From Clitoria ternatea (Eukaryota; Streptophyta; Magnoliopsida; Fabales; Fabaceae), in the NCBI GenBank assembly GCA_037962975.1, contig CM075673.1, positions 122,469,001 to 122,533,000 on the forward strand: DNA of 64,000 nucleotides. The letters are read 5' to 3'. The position numbers and the translations under genes were made by a program. Below the pieces are notes generated by a model, which saw only the letters and a list, made by a program, of their open reading frames with translations, had not been told where the DNA came from and searched no databases. Below are positions 37,019 through 49,638 of this stretch, in pieces. Positions within the stretch are counted from its first letter, which is position 1. Every line of letters starts with the position of its first letter.

Positions 37019-37307
37019 GAATCGATTCAGCTAAAGAAAAATGCAAAACAGAATCGAATGAATCGATTCACACTCCCTTTGAATCGATTCACATACCTGA
37101 TTGTCCAAATCTCTTTCAAAATAGAATCGATTGAATCGATTCATGACTCCTCCGAATCGATTCACAGCGCTGTTGCCCAACTTTTTCCACAAATAGAGAA
37201 GTTCGAATCGATTCACACTCCCTTCGAATCGATTCAAACCCCTGATGCCTTTTAAAATTCCCAAACAGTAACGGTTGAATCGATTCAAGCTTCCTCTGAA
37301 TCGATTC
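37019..37307. promoter_or_regulatory. Second GAATCGATTC palindrome array, before the env-like frame
   Basis: Nine exact palindromes start at 37019 (single), then in pairs 37060/37081, 37133/37154, 37205/37226 and 37277/37298. Every pair is 21 bp apart and the pairs repeat every 72-73 bp. This is the same architecture as in the LTR, although the intervening sequence differs. Confidence 0.85.
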
Positions 37308-37440
37308 ACGCGACAGTTTTTGTGCTTTTTAATGCTGATTGGGTCCGTTACTCTATCACTCTTCATATTTCTTCTCCTCCTTCTCTCTAAACCCATCTAT
37401 CTCTCACTCTAGAACTTCTTCTCCAACTCTCCATTAAGCA

Positions 37441-38486
37441 ACGGCTTCCTCCTCTCAACCACGAAAGAAACAAAGAGCCAATGTTGCCGCTGCAACCATC
37501 CCTCAACATTCGGATCTTTCAAGGTTCTTCTCCACCCAAAAGGAGTTAGAAAGGTACCAAACTTCATTTTCTGAAAAACATCTCATCTCCCCTCATTGGC
37601 TTGATGTTCCATTTTTTGAATCTTCTGGGCTTTCTCTTCTCAACACTCTTCACCAACAAGAGCTAGTAGGATTCATGGCTCTTGAAGAAGTTGCAATCTA
37701 TCCAGAATTAATTTGAGTTTTCTACTCAACATTACACCTTCAAGATGCTCGATATTATGCAAAGTAAAAGGAAAAACTATTCTTCTTGACAATGAAGTTC
37801 TAAACCAAGTTGGAAAGCTCCCTCTTAACAATGCTCCATTCCATGGAAAGGAACCCTCCCCTTCATGGAACTACAATCCTTTGGAGGCAAGAACCTTCTT
37901 CAATCTTGCCGCTCCCTCTAGCACCGTTGGCACACTAAGCCTTGACCACCGCCTTTTGCATTATGTCTTGGTGAAAATTCTCCTTCCTTCTGGTGGAAAT
38001 TATGCAAGATTGAGTGAGGCACAAATCTTGTTGCTATGGGCCATTATCAATCAGAAAGAAATTAATTGGATTGATGTTGTAAGGCACCATATGATTGAGG
38101 CTCAGAATCTTGCTCGCCTTCCCTATGCCATTCTAATCACAAAGTTACTATGCCACTACAAGGTGGACTTGAAGAATGAAGTGAAAAAAATTGTAGGCCC
38201 CAAAGCACCAATTGGAAAAACTCATCTCACAAAGATGAATATAGCTGAATATCATGGGTTATGGCAATTTCTTCGACGCCCTCGTAATGATGCTGAAGAT
38301 GCTGCTCCTCCTCCTCCACCACCTGCTCCTACTGATGATTTGTTTGCTAGGATCACTGCCCACATGGATCGGCGCCTGGATATCATGGAAGCCAACTTCA
38401 ACTCTCGCCTGGACAAGTTTGAAACCAATATGGAAGAACGCTATACTGAGCTTGCCACTCAGATTTCCAGCATTTACTTTCCTTAG
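37441..38486 (+). pseudogene. Sirevirus env-like reading frame, broken
   Basis: A frame between pol and the 3' LTR in the position of the env-like gene of Sireviruses; its function is not established for the group. The opening frame has ACG at 37441 where the start is expected, then a basic SSQPRKKQR segment. It hits TGA at 37714, and the downstream part (37713-38486, LNQVGKLPLNNAPFHG, LDHRLLHYVLVKILLPSGG) is in another frame. A proline run (APPPPPPAP) is followed by a heptad-like stretch (MDRRLDIMEANFNSRLDKFE), a probable coiled coil. No clear signal peptide or transmembrane helix is seen in what remains. Confidence 0.75.
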
Positions 38487-38756
38487 CCTTGATTAGCATT
38501 TTGCTTTATGTTTTTACTTGCAATTAGTTGCTTTTTATGTTCAGACTTGGTTGCCCTACTGAGGCATTTATTTCAATTTTTTTTCTTGACGTTGATTCGA
38601 TTGCTTGTTTTGGATTGTTACTTGCTTAAATATTAATCTGTTTGGATGTCACAATTGTTTAATTACTTTGATGCGCTGTATGATCGTAATTCGCTTGGTT
38701 AATTATCCTATTCGTACGCTTGATTAATTATTCCCTGAATTTGTTTTTGATAATGA

Positions 38757-39008
38757 CAAAGGGGGAGAGATACATGAAAGAATACATTGAATGGATAAAG
38801 AAACAACAACAAGATTTTAGAAACCCAAGATACATTTTTTTTAAGATGAATATCTAATTGAAAAACAAAGGGGGAGATAAGGAATACTTGATAAACAAAG
38901 GAAAACTCTCTGTCTTTCAAATGATTCTTTATCATTGCTTCTTTAAAATTATTGATACTAACACCCCAAGAGATAGCCATTAGTTGTCACCATCAAAAAG
39001 GGGGAGAA
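38757..39008 (+). other. Three purine tracts before the Sirevirus 3' LTR
   Basis: ACAAAGGGGGAGAGA (about 38757), ACAAAGGGGGAGATAAGG (about 38865) and AAAAAGGGGGAGAA ending at the LTR (38995-39008). Repeated polypurine tracts are a known feature of Sireviruses. Only the last directly precedes the LTR. Confidence 0.85.
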
Positions 39009-40468
39009 TGTATTTGAATGTTGTTAACAGGTTTTGATAATGACAAAGGCACAAGCATTATAAGATCTTCATGAATCAAAAACAAATGAAACAATCAAAT
39101 TTGATATATAAAATCAAGAAATCATGAAGAAAACATTTCCACAAGGTCAAGAAATCAAGAAACCAATGCACAAAGACAAAAGAGAGCAACGATGGATCAT
39201 AACACATCAAGGAAAGACCATCAGGCATGGAAGAACATCAAATTACAACGCCTGAATTGATTCACACACGAATGAATCGATTCACAGCCCTGGAAGTCAC
39301 CAAAAATAGGAAACAGCATGTCCTGAATCGATTCACCATGACCCTGAATCGATTCACAGCCCTGGAAGTCACCAAAATTGGAAACAGAATGTCATGAATC
39401 GATTCACAATGACCCTGAATCGATTCACACGAAGATGTAAGCCCAGGAATCCCAAACAGAGTGCCCTGAATCGATTCAACAAGGCCTGAATCAATTCATA
39501 TGAATCTGGAACTCTAGAATGCACAAATCAGAATGCTCTGAACCGATTCAGGAAGCTACGAATCGATTCAAGAAGTGGGAAACACCACTAAAAAGACAGA
39601 TTTAAGTGGGAACCAACCACCCAAAACCTAGAATACGCAAAGACAAGCTGGAACCACTATTCTGCAATGGCTAAGAGGACTTTGAAGCTGCGTCAAGGCT
39701 CTATAAATTGATCTCCAACTTAAGCACAAATACAATACAAGAGGCAATTATCCCTTACCTTTATTTGTGCTTAGTGAGTCCATTCTTTTGTATACTCTGA
39801 AATTTTAAGCTTAGAACTTGTATATCCTCTCATCTTGAGAGTTAGAATTTGTGTGAGATTTCACTTGTACATCTACTCTATTAAGAGAGTTATTTACTTA
39901 TAAACACTACACCAAACACAAAGGTTTTCACTCTAGGTTGAGTGGTCACAAAGGTTGGGGTTCAATCTTTAGGTATTGAGAGTTTGAGAGATTGGGTGGG
40001 TTGCCCTTGTGCTAGTGAGGATTGAGTTCTTGAGTGTGGGACACTAGGAAGCTGCAATTACTCATAGCTTGTAATCTCTAAACTTCAATAGTGGAAATCC
40101 TTCAAGTGGGTTGCTTGAAGGCGAAACGTACACCGGGGTTGGTGGAACTCGTTAAATTGGTTTGCAAGCTCTTCTCCCTAACTCTTTTACATTCATATAC
40201 TGCATTGAATTGATTTATGTTGGTTGATTGGGATTTAAATACTTGAGCTTGCTTGAATTAGTCAATCTTGAACATTGCATACCAAGTGTTTGATAAATTG
40301 CCTCATCCATATTTACCTCTTATTTTGCATTGTCTTTTGTATCTTACTTGATTTTACTTGCCTAATCTCTAAACTTGTAATAAAAGAATCAAGTTCAAAG
40401 GCATTTCAAGTAAAGTTTTAAAAACTCAATTCACCCCCCTCTTGAGTATTGAGGCCACTTGAATAACA
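39009..40468 (+). repeat. Sirevirus 3' LTR
   Basis: Copy of 28018-29478 with the palindrome array at 39254-39569 and TATA box at 39702. Two palindromes that are TCAA in the 5' LTR are TCGA here, and one that is TCGA there is TCAA here. Confidence 0.95.
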
Positions 40469-40473
40469 ATCTT

Positions 40474-43400
40474 TTCCTCAATTTCCCAAGTAGCGTCCCC
40501 ATCATCTGACTGACTCCAAACTACTTTGACCAAAGAGATTTCCTTGCCTCTTAGCTGTTTTAGACGTCGGTCAACAATCTTAACCGGTGATGCTTCAAAG
40601 GTAAGGTTTTCTTTCAGAATAAACTGATCAGGACTCAGAACATGATCAGAGCTTGGTACATATCTACGGAGTTGGGAAACATGAAAGACATTATGAAGGT
40701 TTGTTAGCTCGGGTGGCAGGGCAATACGGTACGCATTGGTTATTATCTTTTGCAAAATCTGATAGGGTCCTACGTATCTAGGACTTAACTTCTTGGCCTT
40801 TAGAGCTCTTCCTACACCAGTGGTAGGGGTAACTTTGAGGAATACATGGTTTCCTTCCTCAAATTCCAATGGCTTCCGGCGTTTGTCGTAGTAACTCTTT
40901 TGTCTATCTTCTGAAGCTTTCATTGCCATTTGGATATTTCAGACTTGCTCTGTAGTCTTCTAAACAATCTCTGGTCCAATTATTACCTTTTCACCTGTCT
41001 CATACCAACCCAAAGGTGTACGACATTTTCTTCTATATAGAGCCTCATAAGGGGCCATTTCGATGCTAGCGTGATAGCTGTTGTTGTAAGTGAACTCAAC
41101 AAGTGGAAGATATTCTTACCAACTTCCCCCATGTTCTAAGACACAAAGACGTAACAGATCTTCAAGAGTTTTGATTGTCCGTTCTGATTGTCCGTCTGTC
41201 TGTGGGTGATATGCTGAACTTAACTTTAGACGAGTTCCTAGGGCTTGTTGTAGGCTTTTCCAAAATTGTGATATGAAACGAGGATCTCGGTCGACACAAT
41301 TGTAGTGGGTGTTCCATGTAATCATACGATTTCCCTGATATAGATCTGGGTGAGTTTCTCTAGAGAATACTTTATATTGACAGGGATAAAATGAGCGGTC
41401 TTTGTTAATCGATCCACGATTACCCAAATAAAATCATATCCAACTGATGTTCTGGGAAGTCCGGTCACGAAGTCCATAGCAATCTCATCCCATTTCCATT
41501 CTGGTATCTCCAAAGGTCGAAGGATCCCACTCAGTCATTGTTGTTCCGCCTTTACCTTCTGACATGTCAGGCAATACTCAGCGATATCCTTTTTCATTCC
41601 TTGCCACCAGAATATTTCATATTCCTTGCCTTCCTGCTGAGTGCATCAGCTACAACATTTGCCTTTCCAGGATGGTATCGGAGTTCAAAATCATAATCTT
41701 TGATGAATTCCATCCACCTACGTTGTCACATATTCAGTTCTTTCTGGTCGAATAGATACTTTAAGCTCTTATGATCATTGAAGACTTCAAAGCATGTGCC
41801 ATATAAATAGTGTCTCCAAATTTTTAAGGCAAACACAACTGCAGCGAGTTCCAAGTCATGTGTAGGATAATTGACTTCATGTGGTCTTAGTTGTCATGAG
41901 GCATAAGCAACAACCTTTCTTTCTTGCATTAGAACACATCCTAGTCCTTGTCTTGACGCATCACAATACACTTCATATGGCTTGCCAGGATCTGGCAAAA
42001 TCAAGACAGGTGCACTAGTGAGTCATTGGCGTAACTCTGTAAAACTGCTTTCACATTTGTCGGTCCATTCAAATGGTTGATCTTTACGTGTCATCCTAGT
42101 TAGAGGTGTTGTGATTCGAGAGAAATTCTCGATGAATTGACGATAATATCGAGCAAGTCCAAGGAAACTACGAATTTTTGTCACATTCTTAGGTTGTTCC
42201 CACTTTAGTACATCTTCTACCTTTGTAGGATCCACAACAATTCCCTCTTTAGAGATGACATGTCCCAAAAATTTTACTTCAATCAACCAGAATTCACATT
42301 TTGATAACTTGGCGTATAATTGTCTTGCACGTAACATGTTTAGAACAATTTGGAGATGTTCTTCATGTTCTTTATGGCTCTTAGAGTAGACGAGAATGTC
42401 GTCAATAACTACCACTACGAATTTGTCCAAGTATTCATGGAAGATCCGATTCATGTAGCCCATAAAGACTGCAGGTGCATTAGTAACTCCAAAAGGCATG
42501 ACAAGATACTCATAGTGCCCATATCGTGTCCTGAATGCTGTTTTAGGTATATCATCTTTCTTCACCCTTATTTGATGATAGCCTGATCGCAGATCAATCT
42601 TTGAGAAGATAGTGGCTCCTCGTAGTTGGTCCATCAAATCATCAATCCTTGGAAGAGGGTATCGGTTCTTGATCGTAGCTTTATTCAACTGACGATAGTC
42701 AACGCACAAACGCATACTGCCATCCTTCTTTTTGACTAGTAGAACTGGTGCTCCCCAAGGTGAGACACTGGGTCTAATCATTCCTTTCTCTAAAAGTTCT
42801 TTTATTTTCTTTTTGAGCTCACTGAGTTCCTTGGGTGGCATTCGATAAGGAGCAATAGAGATTGGTCCCACGCCCGGTATAATGTCAATACTGAATTCAA
42901 TTTCTCGCTCTGGAGGTAGCTCTCGTATATCATCAGGGAAGACTTCTGGAAATTCCTGAATAATAGAAATCTGATCAATTTGAGGAGTGTCCTTGCTTTC
43001 AGTATCAGTAAGGATCATGTATAGTTGGACTTCTTTTTTTGGGATTACCTTTTCTGAGTTAACAGGACAAGAATCAGTGACTTGGTCACATTCAGACGTA
43101 GTAGACCCGAGAGAGATGGATCTATTATGACAGTCAATAAGGATATGGTTGGCAGCAAGCCAATTCATCCCTAGAACAATATCTAGATCAATCAAAGGTA
43201 AACATATTAGATCTACTTGGTAAGCTTTCCCTTCGATGTTGGGAGGGCATTTCAAACACATGCAGGAAGGGCAAATGGGCTTATTGGCAGCAGTCATGAC
43301 AATCATCTTATTGGGTAGAGAGGTTGTTGGTAACTTTAAATGTTTTACATAATTCTCAGATATCAAAGAGTGAGTGGCTCCAGAATCATATAATACATTT

Positions 43401-44569
43401 AACAGAGTACTTCCTATAGAGCATGTACCTTGTACAAGGTCATTCCCTTGTGATATCTCTGCACCATTCATGGTGAATACTCTAGCATTTCCTCCCTGTC
43501 TTCCAGCCGAGCCATTTCCGGGTCTTCTTGGATTATTGTTTTGATTGGAGTAGTTGTTGCGGTGAACATTCACTATCCTCGGGGCATTATTTGTAGAGGT
43601 ATTTGTAGTAGGTCCTCCATTCCCTTGGCCTGTTGGTCATACTATCTGCCTTTGAGTCATCTGCTGATGGCTGTTCGTATTTCTGTACCAATATTCAACA
43701 TCGCAATGTCCAGCCCGTCCATAAACTGTGCAGATTTTACTTCCTTTAGTACAATTTACTGCCCTATGTGGTCCTCCGCAAATATAGCATTTCAAGTTCC
43801 GACTGTTCCCTTGATCCCTTGAAGGAATTCGGGTGGCTGAGTAAGATGGTCGGAAATATGGTCGATCTGCTCGAAAATCTCTTCTTTGTTGTCGGTCTAG
43901 CATACATCGTTCTGGACCATAATTAGACGTTCCAGGTCGTCGAAGGTTAGAGATATTCTGAAAGATGCGACATCGATCAACCAAGTTAGAGAATTGAGTG
44001 ATTTGCTGACAACATATAGCTTGACGGATTTCTTATCGTAGCCCTCCTTCAAATTTTGCGCATCTCGACGCTTCTCCCATTTGGGTGTAGTAGGGACAAC
44101 ATTTGGCCAATTCATCAAACTTAGAAGCGTATTCCCCAACTATCATATTACCTTGTTTCAAATTAAAGAATTCCTGCTCCTTCTGCCTCCTTATGTCTTC
44201 TGGGAAGTATTTGGCGAGAAATTCTGCCTTGAATCGTTCCCAAGTGATGACGTGTCCATCAGTTGTTAACCTGATTCTAGCATGGGTCCACCAGTGCTCT
44301 GCTTCCCCAACCAACATGAAAATGGCAAAGGTTATCTTGTCCCCATCAGGGCATCGCATAGCTGCAAAAATCTTTTCAAGGTGCTCAATCCATAATTGTG
44401 CTCCTTCTGGATTGAAGCCTCCCTTGAATTGTGTAGGATTGTTTCTCTGAAAGTCAGCTAGTCCTTGGTTCTGCCTAGTAGAGGCATGAGGTATTTCTTG
44501 TCGTTCTATTACTTCTACGTTTCGAGTAAGAAGTTCCTCCATGACATGATCATTGTTTCGGCGAGCCAT
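40474..44569 (-). pseudogene. gag-pol: Element B gag-pol, heavily mutated
   Basis: Minus-strand relative of A's polyprotein, starting MARRNNDHVMEELL at 44569. Gag has WWTHAR and EFLAKYFPED and two zinc-knuckle regions (CYICGGPHRAVNC, then a second with two Cys replaced). Protease YDSGATHS, reverse transcriptase [10 protein letters not shown] and RNase H blocks are visible to about 41640. A deletion of about 340 bp then removes the linker and much of the integrase zinc finger, compared with A (about 14990-15330). The integrase core and GPY-type tail follow. In-frame stops include several CGA-to-TGA and CAA/CAG-to-TAA/TAG changes, plus at least one one-base deletion near 41290. The C-terminal codons lie at 27945-28017 beyond the Sirevirus. 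Confidence 0.93.
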
Positions 44570-44750
44570 TAAGAAGTTGCTGAAAGAGTATCAACAAAAG
44601 GATTTAGGGTATATGTTATGTGGAGAATTCCACATAGGAAATTTTGTCTTAGGTGTTTTATGGATTGTTCAATATTTCTATCAGAGTACGTGGAAACCTA
44701 GTGGTCCACTTCCCAAGCTTAATGAATCGACTATGCTCTGATACCACCAA
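44570..44750 (-). other. Element B leader with primer site and splice-acceptor-like site
   Basis: The reverse complement begins TTGGTGGTATCAGAGC (initiator-Met primer site, 44735-44750). It ends TTGTTGATACTCTTTCAG (AG at 44580-44581) 11 bases before the gag ATG, matching A. No gene is seen in it. Confidence 0.85.
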
Positions 44751-45942
44751 TGTAACACCCTTGGTTAAATAAGATAGACCTTTCTATAGGATCATCTTAT
44801 TTAACTAAGAGGTTAAAAGTTTTTAGAAAAAGTGAATATTTTTTAAAATAAAATAATGGCAGATCAGTGGAAGCAAATAGTAGGTAATTCACATAGTCAT
44901 TCACAAACCATAAGCAATTGTACTCTTAACAGAATGGGGCACATAGGCACCCTTAAATAGATACAGTCATCCATTGTCTTATTATTTATTAATAAATATT
45001 CCACTACATATATCCTATTTTTGATGAATGCTCCCAGTTGGTCCAACATGTTGTTGTTCTTCGTACTCCGGTTCTTGGTTTCCTAGCTCCTCTGTTATTA
45101 TTCATCAGAAAGGGTGAGTATATACCCAAGACCCTGAAGGTTCCCGGTGCGGACATATCCAGACAACAGATAATACAACATAAATCATACAATTAACATA
45201 TTTACAACTATAACAATCAATAATGTTGTCATGGAATGCATGAGTTAGGTTTATTATAATTTATCTTAAGTTAAGTCTCATGATGCATGTGGGCCCAATA
45301 AATCAATCCACCATCACCATTATCTCATTCTTTGGCAGTCGTCCTGCTCAAGTTGCCCCTTGGGCACAACGTTTCCATACTAGAGCGATCAGAGCTCACC
45401 AAGTCCCCCATTCATTATTTAATCATCATAAGGTACGAATGAAGTCACAGGTTCTAATCATTATATATTATCTTGGGACTTGGCTCTACACGATCATAGT
45501 TACATTCCGTCATTTAGTCAAAGTACACTAGAATTGCATCGTCTGACCCAGTTTCAGGCGCGACTCTGATGCCATTGGGTTTCCGTCCCGGTTGTACTCC
45601 CAAGATTCTCCTCAGAGATCGAACGTGAATATCCTCCAGCGTACCAGGTGTATGCTCTAGTTTTACTCCTTCAAAAATATTTTCATGATGCAAAATGCAT
45701 TATTTAAGTTCTATCATTTGATCCTTGGGTATCTATGTGTTTCCAGTCTCATAATATTTATTCCTAAGTTCTTGGGTCCCATCAATTTTTCAGACGTTGT
45801 AGGTCATTTTTATTATTTTATTTATTCTTATTCTAGAAAATATATCGGTTATATCTTGGCTAAAATAATGCTTCGTTTAAAGAGTAAGTAGTATGTTCCT
45901 TATTTCATTATTCATAACTAAGACAATAATAATATTAGTAAC

Positions 45943-45973
<31 letters not shown>

Positions 45974-46302
45974 GTAATAATAATAATAATAATAATAATG
46001 ATAACAATAATAATAATCATATTCATAATTATAATTATAATTGTAATCATAATCATAATAATAGCATCAGTGATATAAATGGTGACCCTTCATCATTATT
46101 TCCTCGATCATCTCATCTTTCAAGACTTCCTCACTGGAATCCACATAGATGAAACATCCTTACTTAATTAAAAATAAATCCGAAACAAGGGAAAATTTTT
46201 CCCAAAATAAACCTTAAGGCAACCGGGCACAATAAAAGAGAAGGGAATGGAAGGCAAGTGAAATGGAAAACCATTCACTGCGCAGCCCAGCGGAAGAATA
46301 AA

Positions 46303-46472
46303 ACGCTCAAGCGAAGCCCTCAAAACGTTCACTCGCTCAAGCGAGATCCAACTCCACTTGAGCGAGACAGCCCAACACGCTCGGGAGAAACACCATTCAC
46401 TTGAGCGAAGTCAACCCAAAAGCTTTCATCCTTTCATACTCGCCGGAGCGAATACCTTGTTCGCTGAAGCGA
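46303..46472. promoter_or_regulatory. TCGCTTGAGCGA-type near-palindromes in S1
   Basis: Sites start at 46303, 46333, 46354, 46378, 46397, 46440 and 46461. Two clear pairs are 21 bp apart (46333/46354 and 46440/46461). Arms TCGCT/AGCGA surround two central bases, with variants. Confidence 0.7.
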
Positions 46473-49400
46473 ACACCCTCACTCAGTATTTTCATCACTC
46501 GGCTTCGGGACCACATCCACTCGGGAGTTGTCCCCACATACATCATTCACCCGGTAGATTCTTAGCCAAATTACAATTATAAAACCCACGAGTATATTTT
46601 GCTCGGGAAATGATTCCTTCGGATACTACACTCAGAGTCCATAAGCTTTCCCCACACGGATTATTCCCCAGTCCAATACCACTCGGTATATTTCAACCAT
46701 AATTCACTCGGAGGTACATTACCCACTCAGCACTCGGCATAACTTAATCCTTCACACTCAGAGATCACTTAACCTTCCTCGCGTTCATAAATCACTCGGT
46801 CACATCTTGACTATTCACCACTCGGTAATACATTAACTTCTCTTCACTCGGAGAAATCACAGCATTAAGTCTTACTCGGACTTATTTCATACTTAGCCAC
46901 TCGGACTTATTTAAACCTTATCCTCTTGGGATTTATATCACCTTATTCACTCGGAATAGAACTTCCTAACACACTTCAAATCAGGGCCATCACAATCCTT
47001 CTTCCCTCGGAAGACTTTCACTCAGATTTCCACACGGGAAAAAGGCAACACAACAAGCCTCACTCAGACACGGCTCGCCCAACAACGATCAAATCTTAAC
47101 CTTAACATTGTCCACTCAACAACACATTCCAGTCGGTAAGAAACATCAAATCAACATAAAATATTTATATACATATATGTGTATCCATATTCTCAACTCC
47201 AATCCACCGACCCATATATATATATAACCACGTTAAACAATGGATTACAAGAGAGCCGGCCAAGGCTTTAACATATCTATTTACAGTATATATATATATA
47301 TATACACTATATGTGCTCTTCAACAATCGGAGTGCCCTTCACTCGGACTTGAGGCCATCTCCTCCTTCCCAGTCCGGCCTGCATATACTGAAAAATGTTG
47401 TAGGGGTGAGCGTTTACATATTAAATGAAAGATATTGGCTCGGATTATACCTCAATCCTCAGTTATACAAATTTCATATTTCAATCAACCATAACACACA
47501 CTGCCATTTAAATATGAATACTCACACATCATCATTCGATCGGAATTCGTTCCAGCCAATCCACTCGGCTATAAAACTTACATTATTTACAATCACATAT
47601 AATCACAGCCATAGGCTCACTTTACACTCGGCGACAACATCAACATATGTATATTCAATCATCCAATCGGAATATTAAATTTACACGTGGCCATATAATT
47701 TATATCATTCATCACAGCATGTATCACACCCATAACAGCATATTGCACTCGGCAAATACATCAGTATACATGCATTAATCCAATCGGATTCATCCCAATC
47801 ATTTCCATATTCACATATTCAACAATTCACATTGAGCTCAATGACAATTATAAGTGTGCACACATCAATTCATCCGGATCCAGTTACCAATTTTTATTGA
47901 TGCAACATAGGCTCCAAGCCTTTCACTCAGCTCTAAGCTGATTCGGCCGTTTTACAGGTACCAAACCGTTTGCCCTCACATGTAACACAATCGCTCTAAG
48001 CGACAACGGGAGTGTTACGGGCAGCCTCGAGTCCAACTCGGTAAGCTTGCCTTGAGTCCAACCCAAGGTCTTTAAGCGTCCAACGCTTAGTGCACTCGGC
48101 ACTGCCTCAAGTTCAACCTGAGGTCTTTCAATATATTTCAACACGTATTCATCTGATTGCCAATCGGTATTAAGCGTCCAACGTTATATGCTCCAAGCAT
48201 TTCCAGTGATGAATCAGATGCATACGGTCTTATTCATTAGGCGTCCAACGCCCTTGCACCCGGCGTTTAATATCAATCACATGCATCCAATGCAATATCA
48301 TAACTCATGCACACGGCAATTACATGCACTCGGCAATTTCATGCTTTTCCATATAAAATCCCAAACGGGAGTTAACATCACCGACCCGTATTTCATGCAC
48401 TCGGCAACCACAATGCCATTCACTCGGAATATCATTTAAAGCAAGCATCATATGCTAATTCATGAGATTCACTCGGTATTAACATTTTTAAGCCTCTCAT
48501 GCCATTTCATATAGAATTCCACTAGGAAATCAACATAATTAACACGCAATTGCACTTGGCATTCATAATATAAACATCATGCATTTCATGCATTTCACAT
48601 AAACCACAACAAGGATTTAGTTGCTGTCTCACAGCATATTTCACTCAACCTCATCATGCATCATACATCATATGGACGAAAAATCATACACTACACAATA
48701 ATAATCATCACACATTCGGGCTTCACTCAAACAATATAATACAACAAAGCAATAAACATAACACGTCACAGTGTGTTAGCTTCACCCGGAAACCCGTCCA
48801 TAAACCATACATTTGACATGCAAAGCCCCCTTACCTGGAATGAAGATCCAGAAGTTCCATGAGCTTGCAACACCCAGTTTTGGAGGAGCACCGAGCCACT
48901 TGGTCCTACGAACAGCTCCCCCCTCCAAGACACTCCATGCTCTGTTACAAGACAGTGGAGTTCCATGCCTCCAAGGCACCACGCAGACAGCCTTCACACT
49001 CGGTCCAGTAGAGGATCCAAGGCTTCTGCTCCCACACATGAACCGACCAGTCCTCGTGCAACCCAGTGAAGGACTCCAAAAGCTGTTCCACACCCGAACA
49101 GTCCAGTCCTCACCAAAAATAGAGGACAACCAAGCTTCCAAGCACCCAACCATGCCTTCTTCCACACAAGAGCAGCCCTGCCTCACACCCGTGGACCATT
49201 TTTCACAACACCGAGGCAACCACACGCTGCTGCAGGCTTCTCACACCAAGGCTCATACAGCCCCATCCATGGGGGAAGAAGAAGAGGAGAAAAAGCATCA
49301 GGAAGAAGAAGAAGAAGAAGAAGTGTCAGGAAGCTCTTTAGAGAAAATGGAGAGCGTTTCTCAATATACTAAAGAGAAATGATAAGAATGAGAGGGAAAA

Positions 49401-49599
49401 TATGCAACCGAGTTTATCATCACACTGCCCCATCAGCTCTCACTCTCCATCAGCCATCACGTCACCATTAAGTCCAATCCCATCTTTATTTAATGCAATC
49501 CCATCAGCCATCATTATTCCCATTTCAGCGTGAATAAAGAGAGAGGGAGAGAGGACCGAAGTTCTTCCTAAACCACCAAGGCACATGGGTCAATTCTTG

Positions 49600-49600
<1 letters not shown>

Positions 49601-49637
<37 letters not shown>
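49601..49637. repeat. (TTA)n microsatellite
   Basis: Perfect ATT/TTA run inside solo LTR S1. Confidence 0.9.

Positions 49638-49638
<1 letters not shown>

Larger units (their letters stand above)
28018..40468 (+). mobile_element. Sirevirus (Ty1/copia, SIRE/Maximus type)
   Basis: LTRs are 28018-29478 and 39009-40468 (1461 and 1460 bp, about 98% alike by eye). It has an initiator-Met primer site, a gag with long charged tail, a copia-order pol (protease, integrase, reverse transcriptase, RNase H), an env-like frame after pol, and three purine tracts before the 3' LTR. The target duplication is ATCTT. Own length is 9.9 kb once the nested 34308-36860 insertion is removed, typical of the group. 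All frames are broken. Confidence 0.95.

Noticed and set aside
48813..49382. 189-residue plus-strand frame and 147-residue frame opposite it in S1
   Set aside because: It overlaps the predicted leader of a solo LTR, has a low-complexity glutamate end and no recognisable domain.
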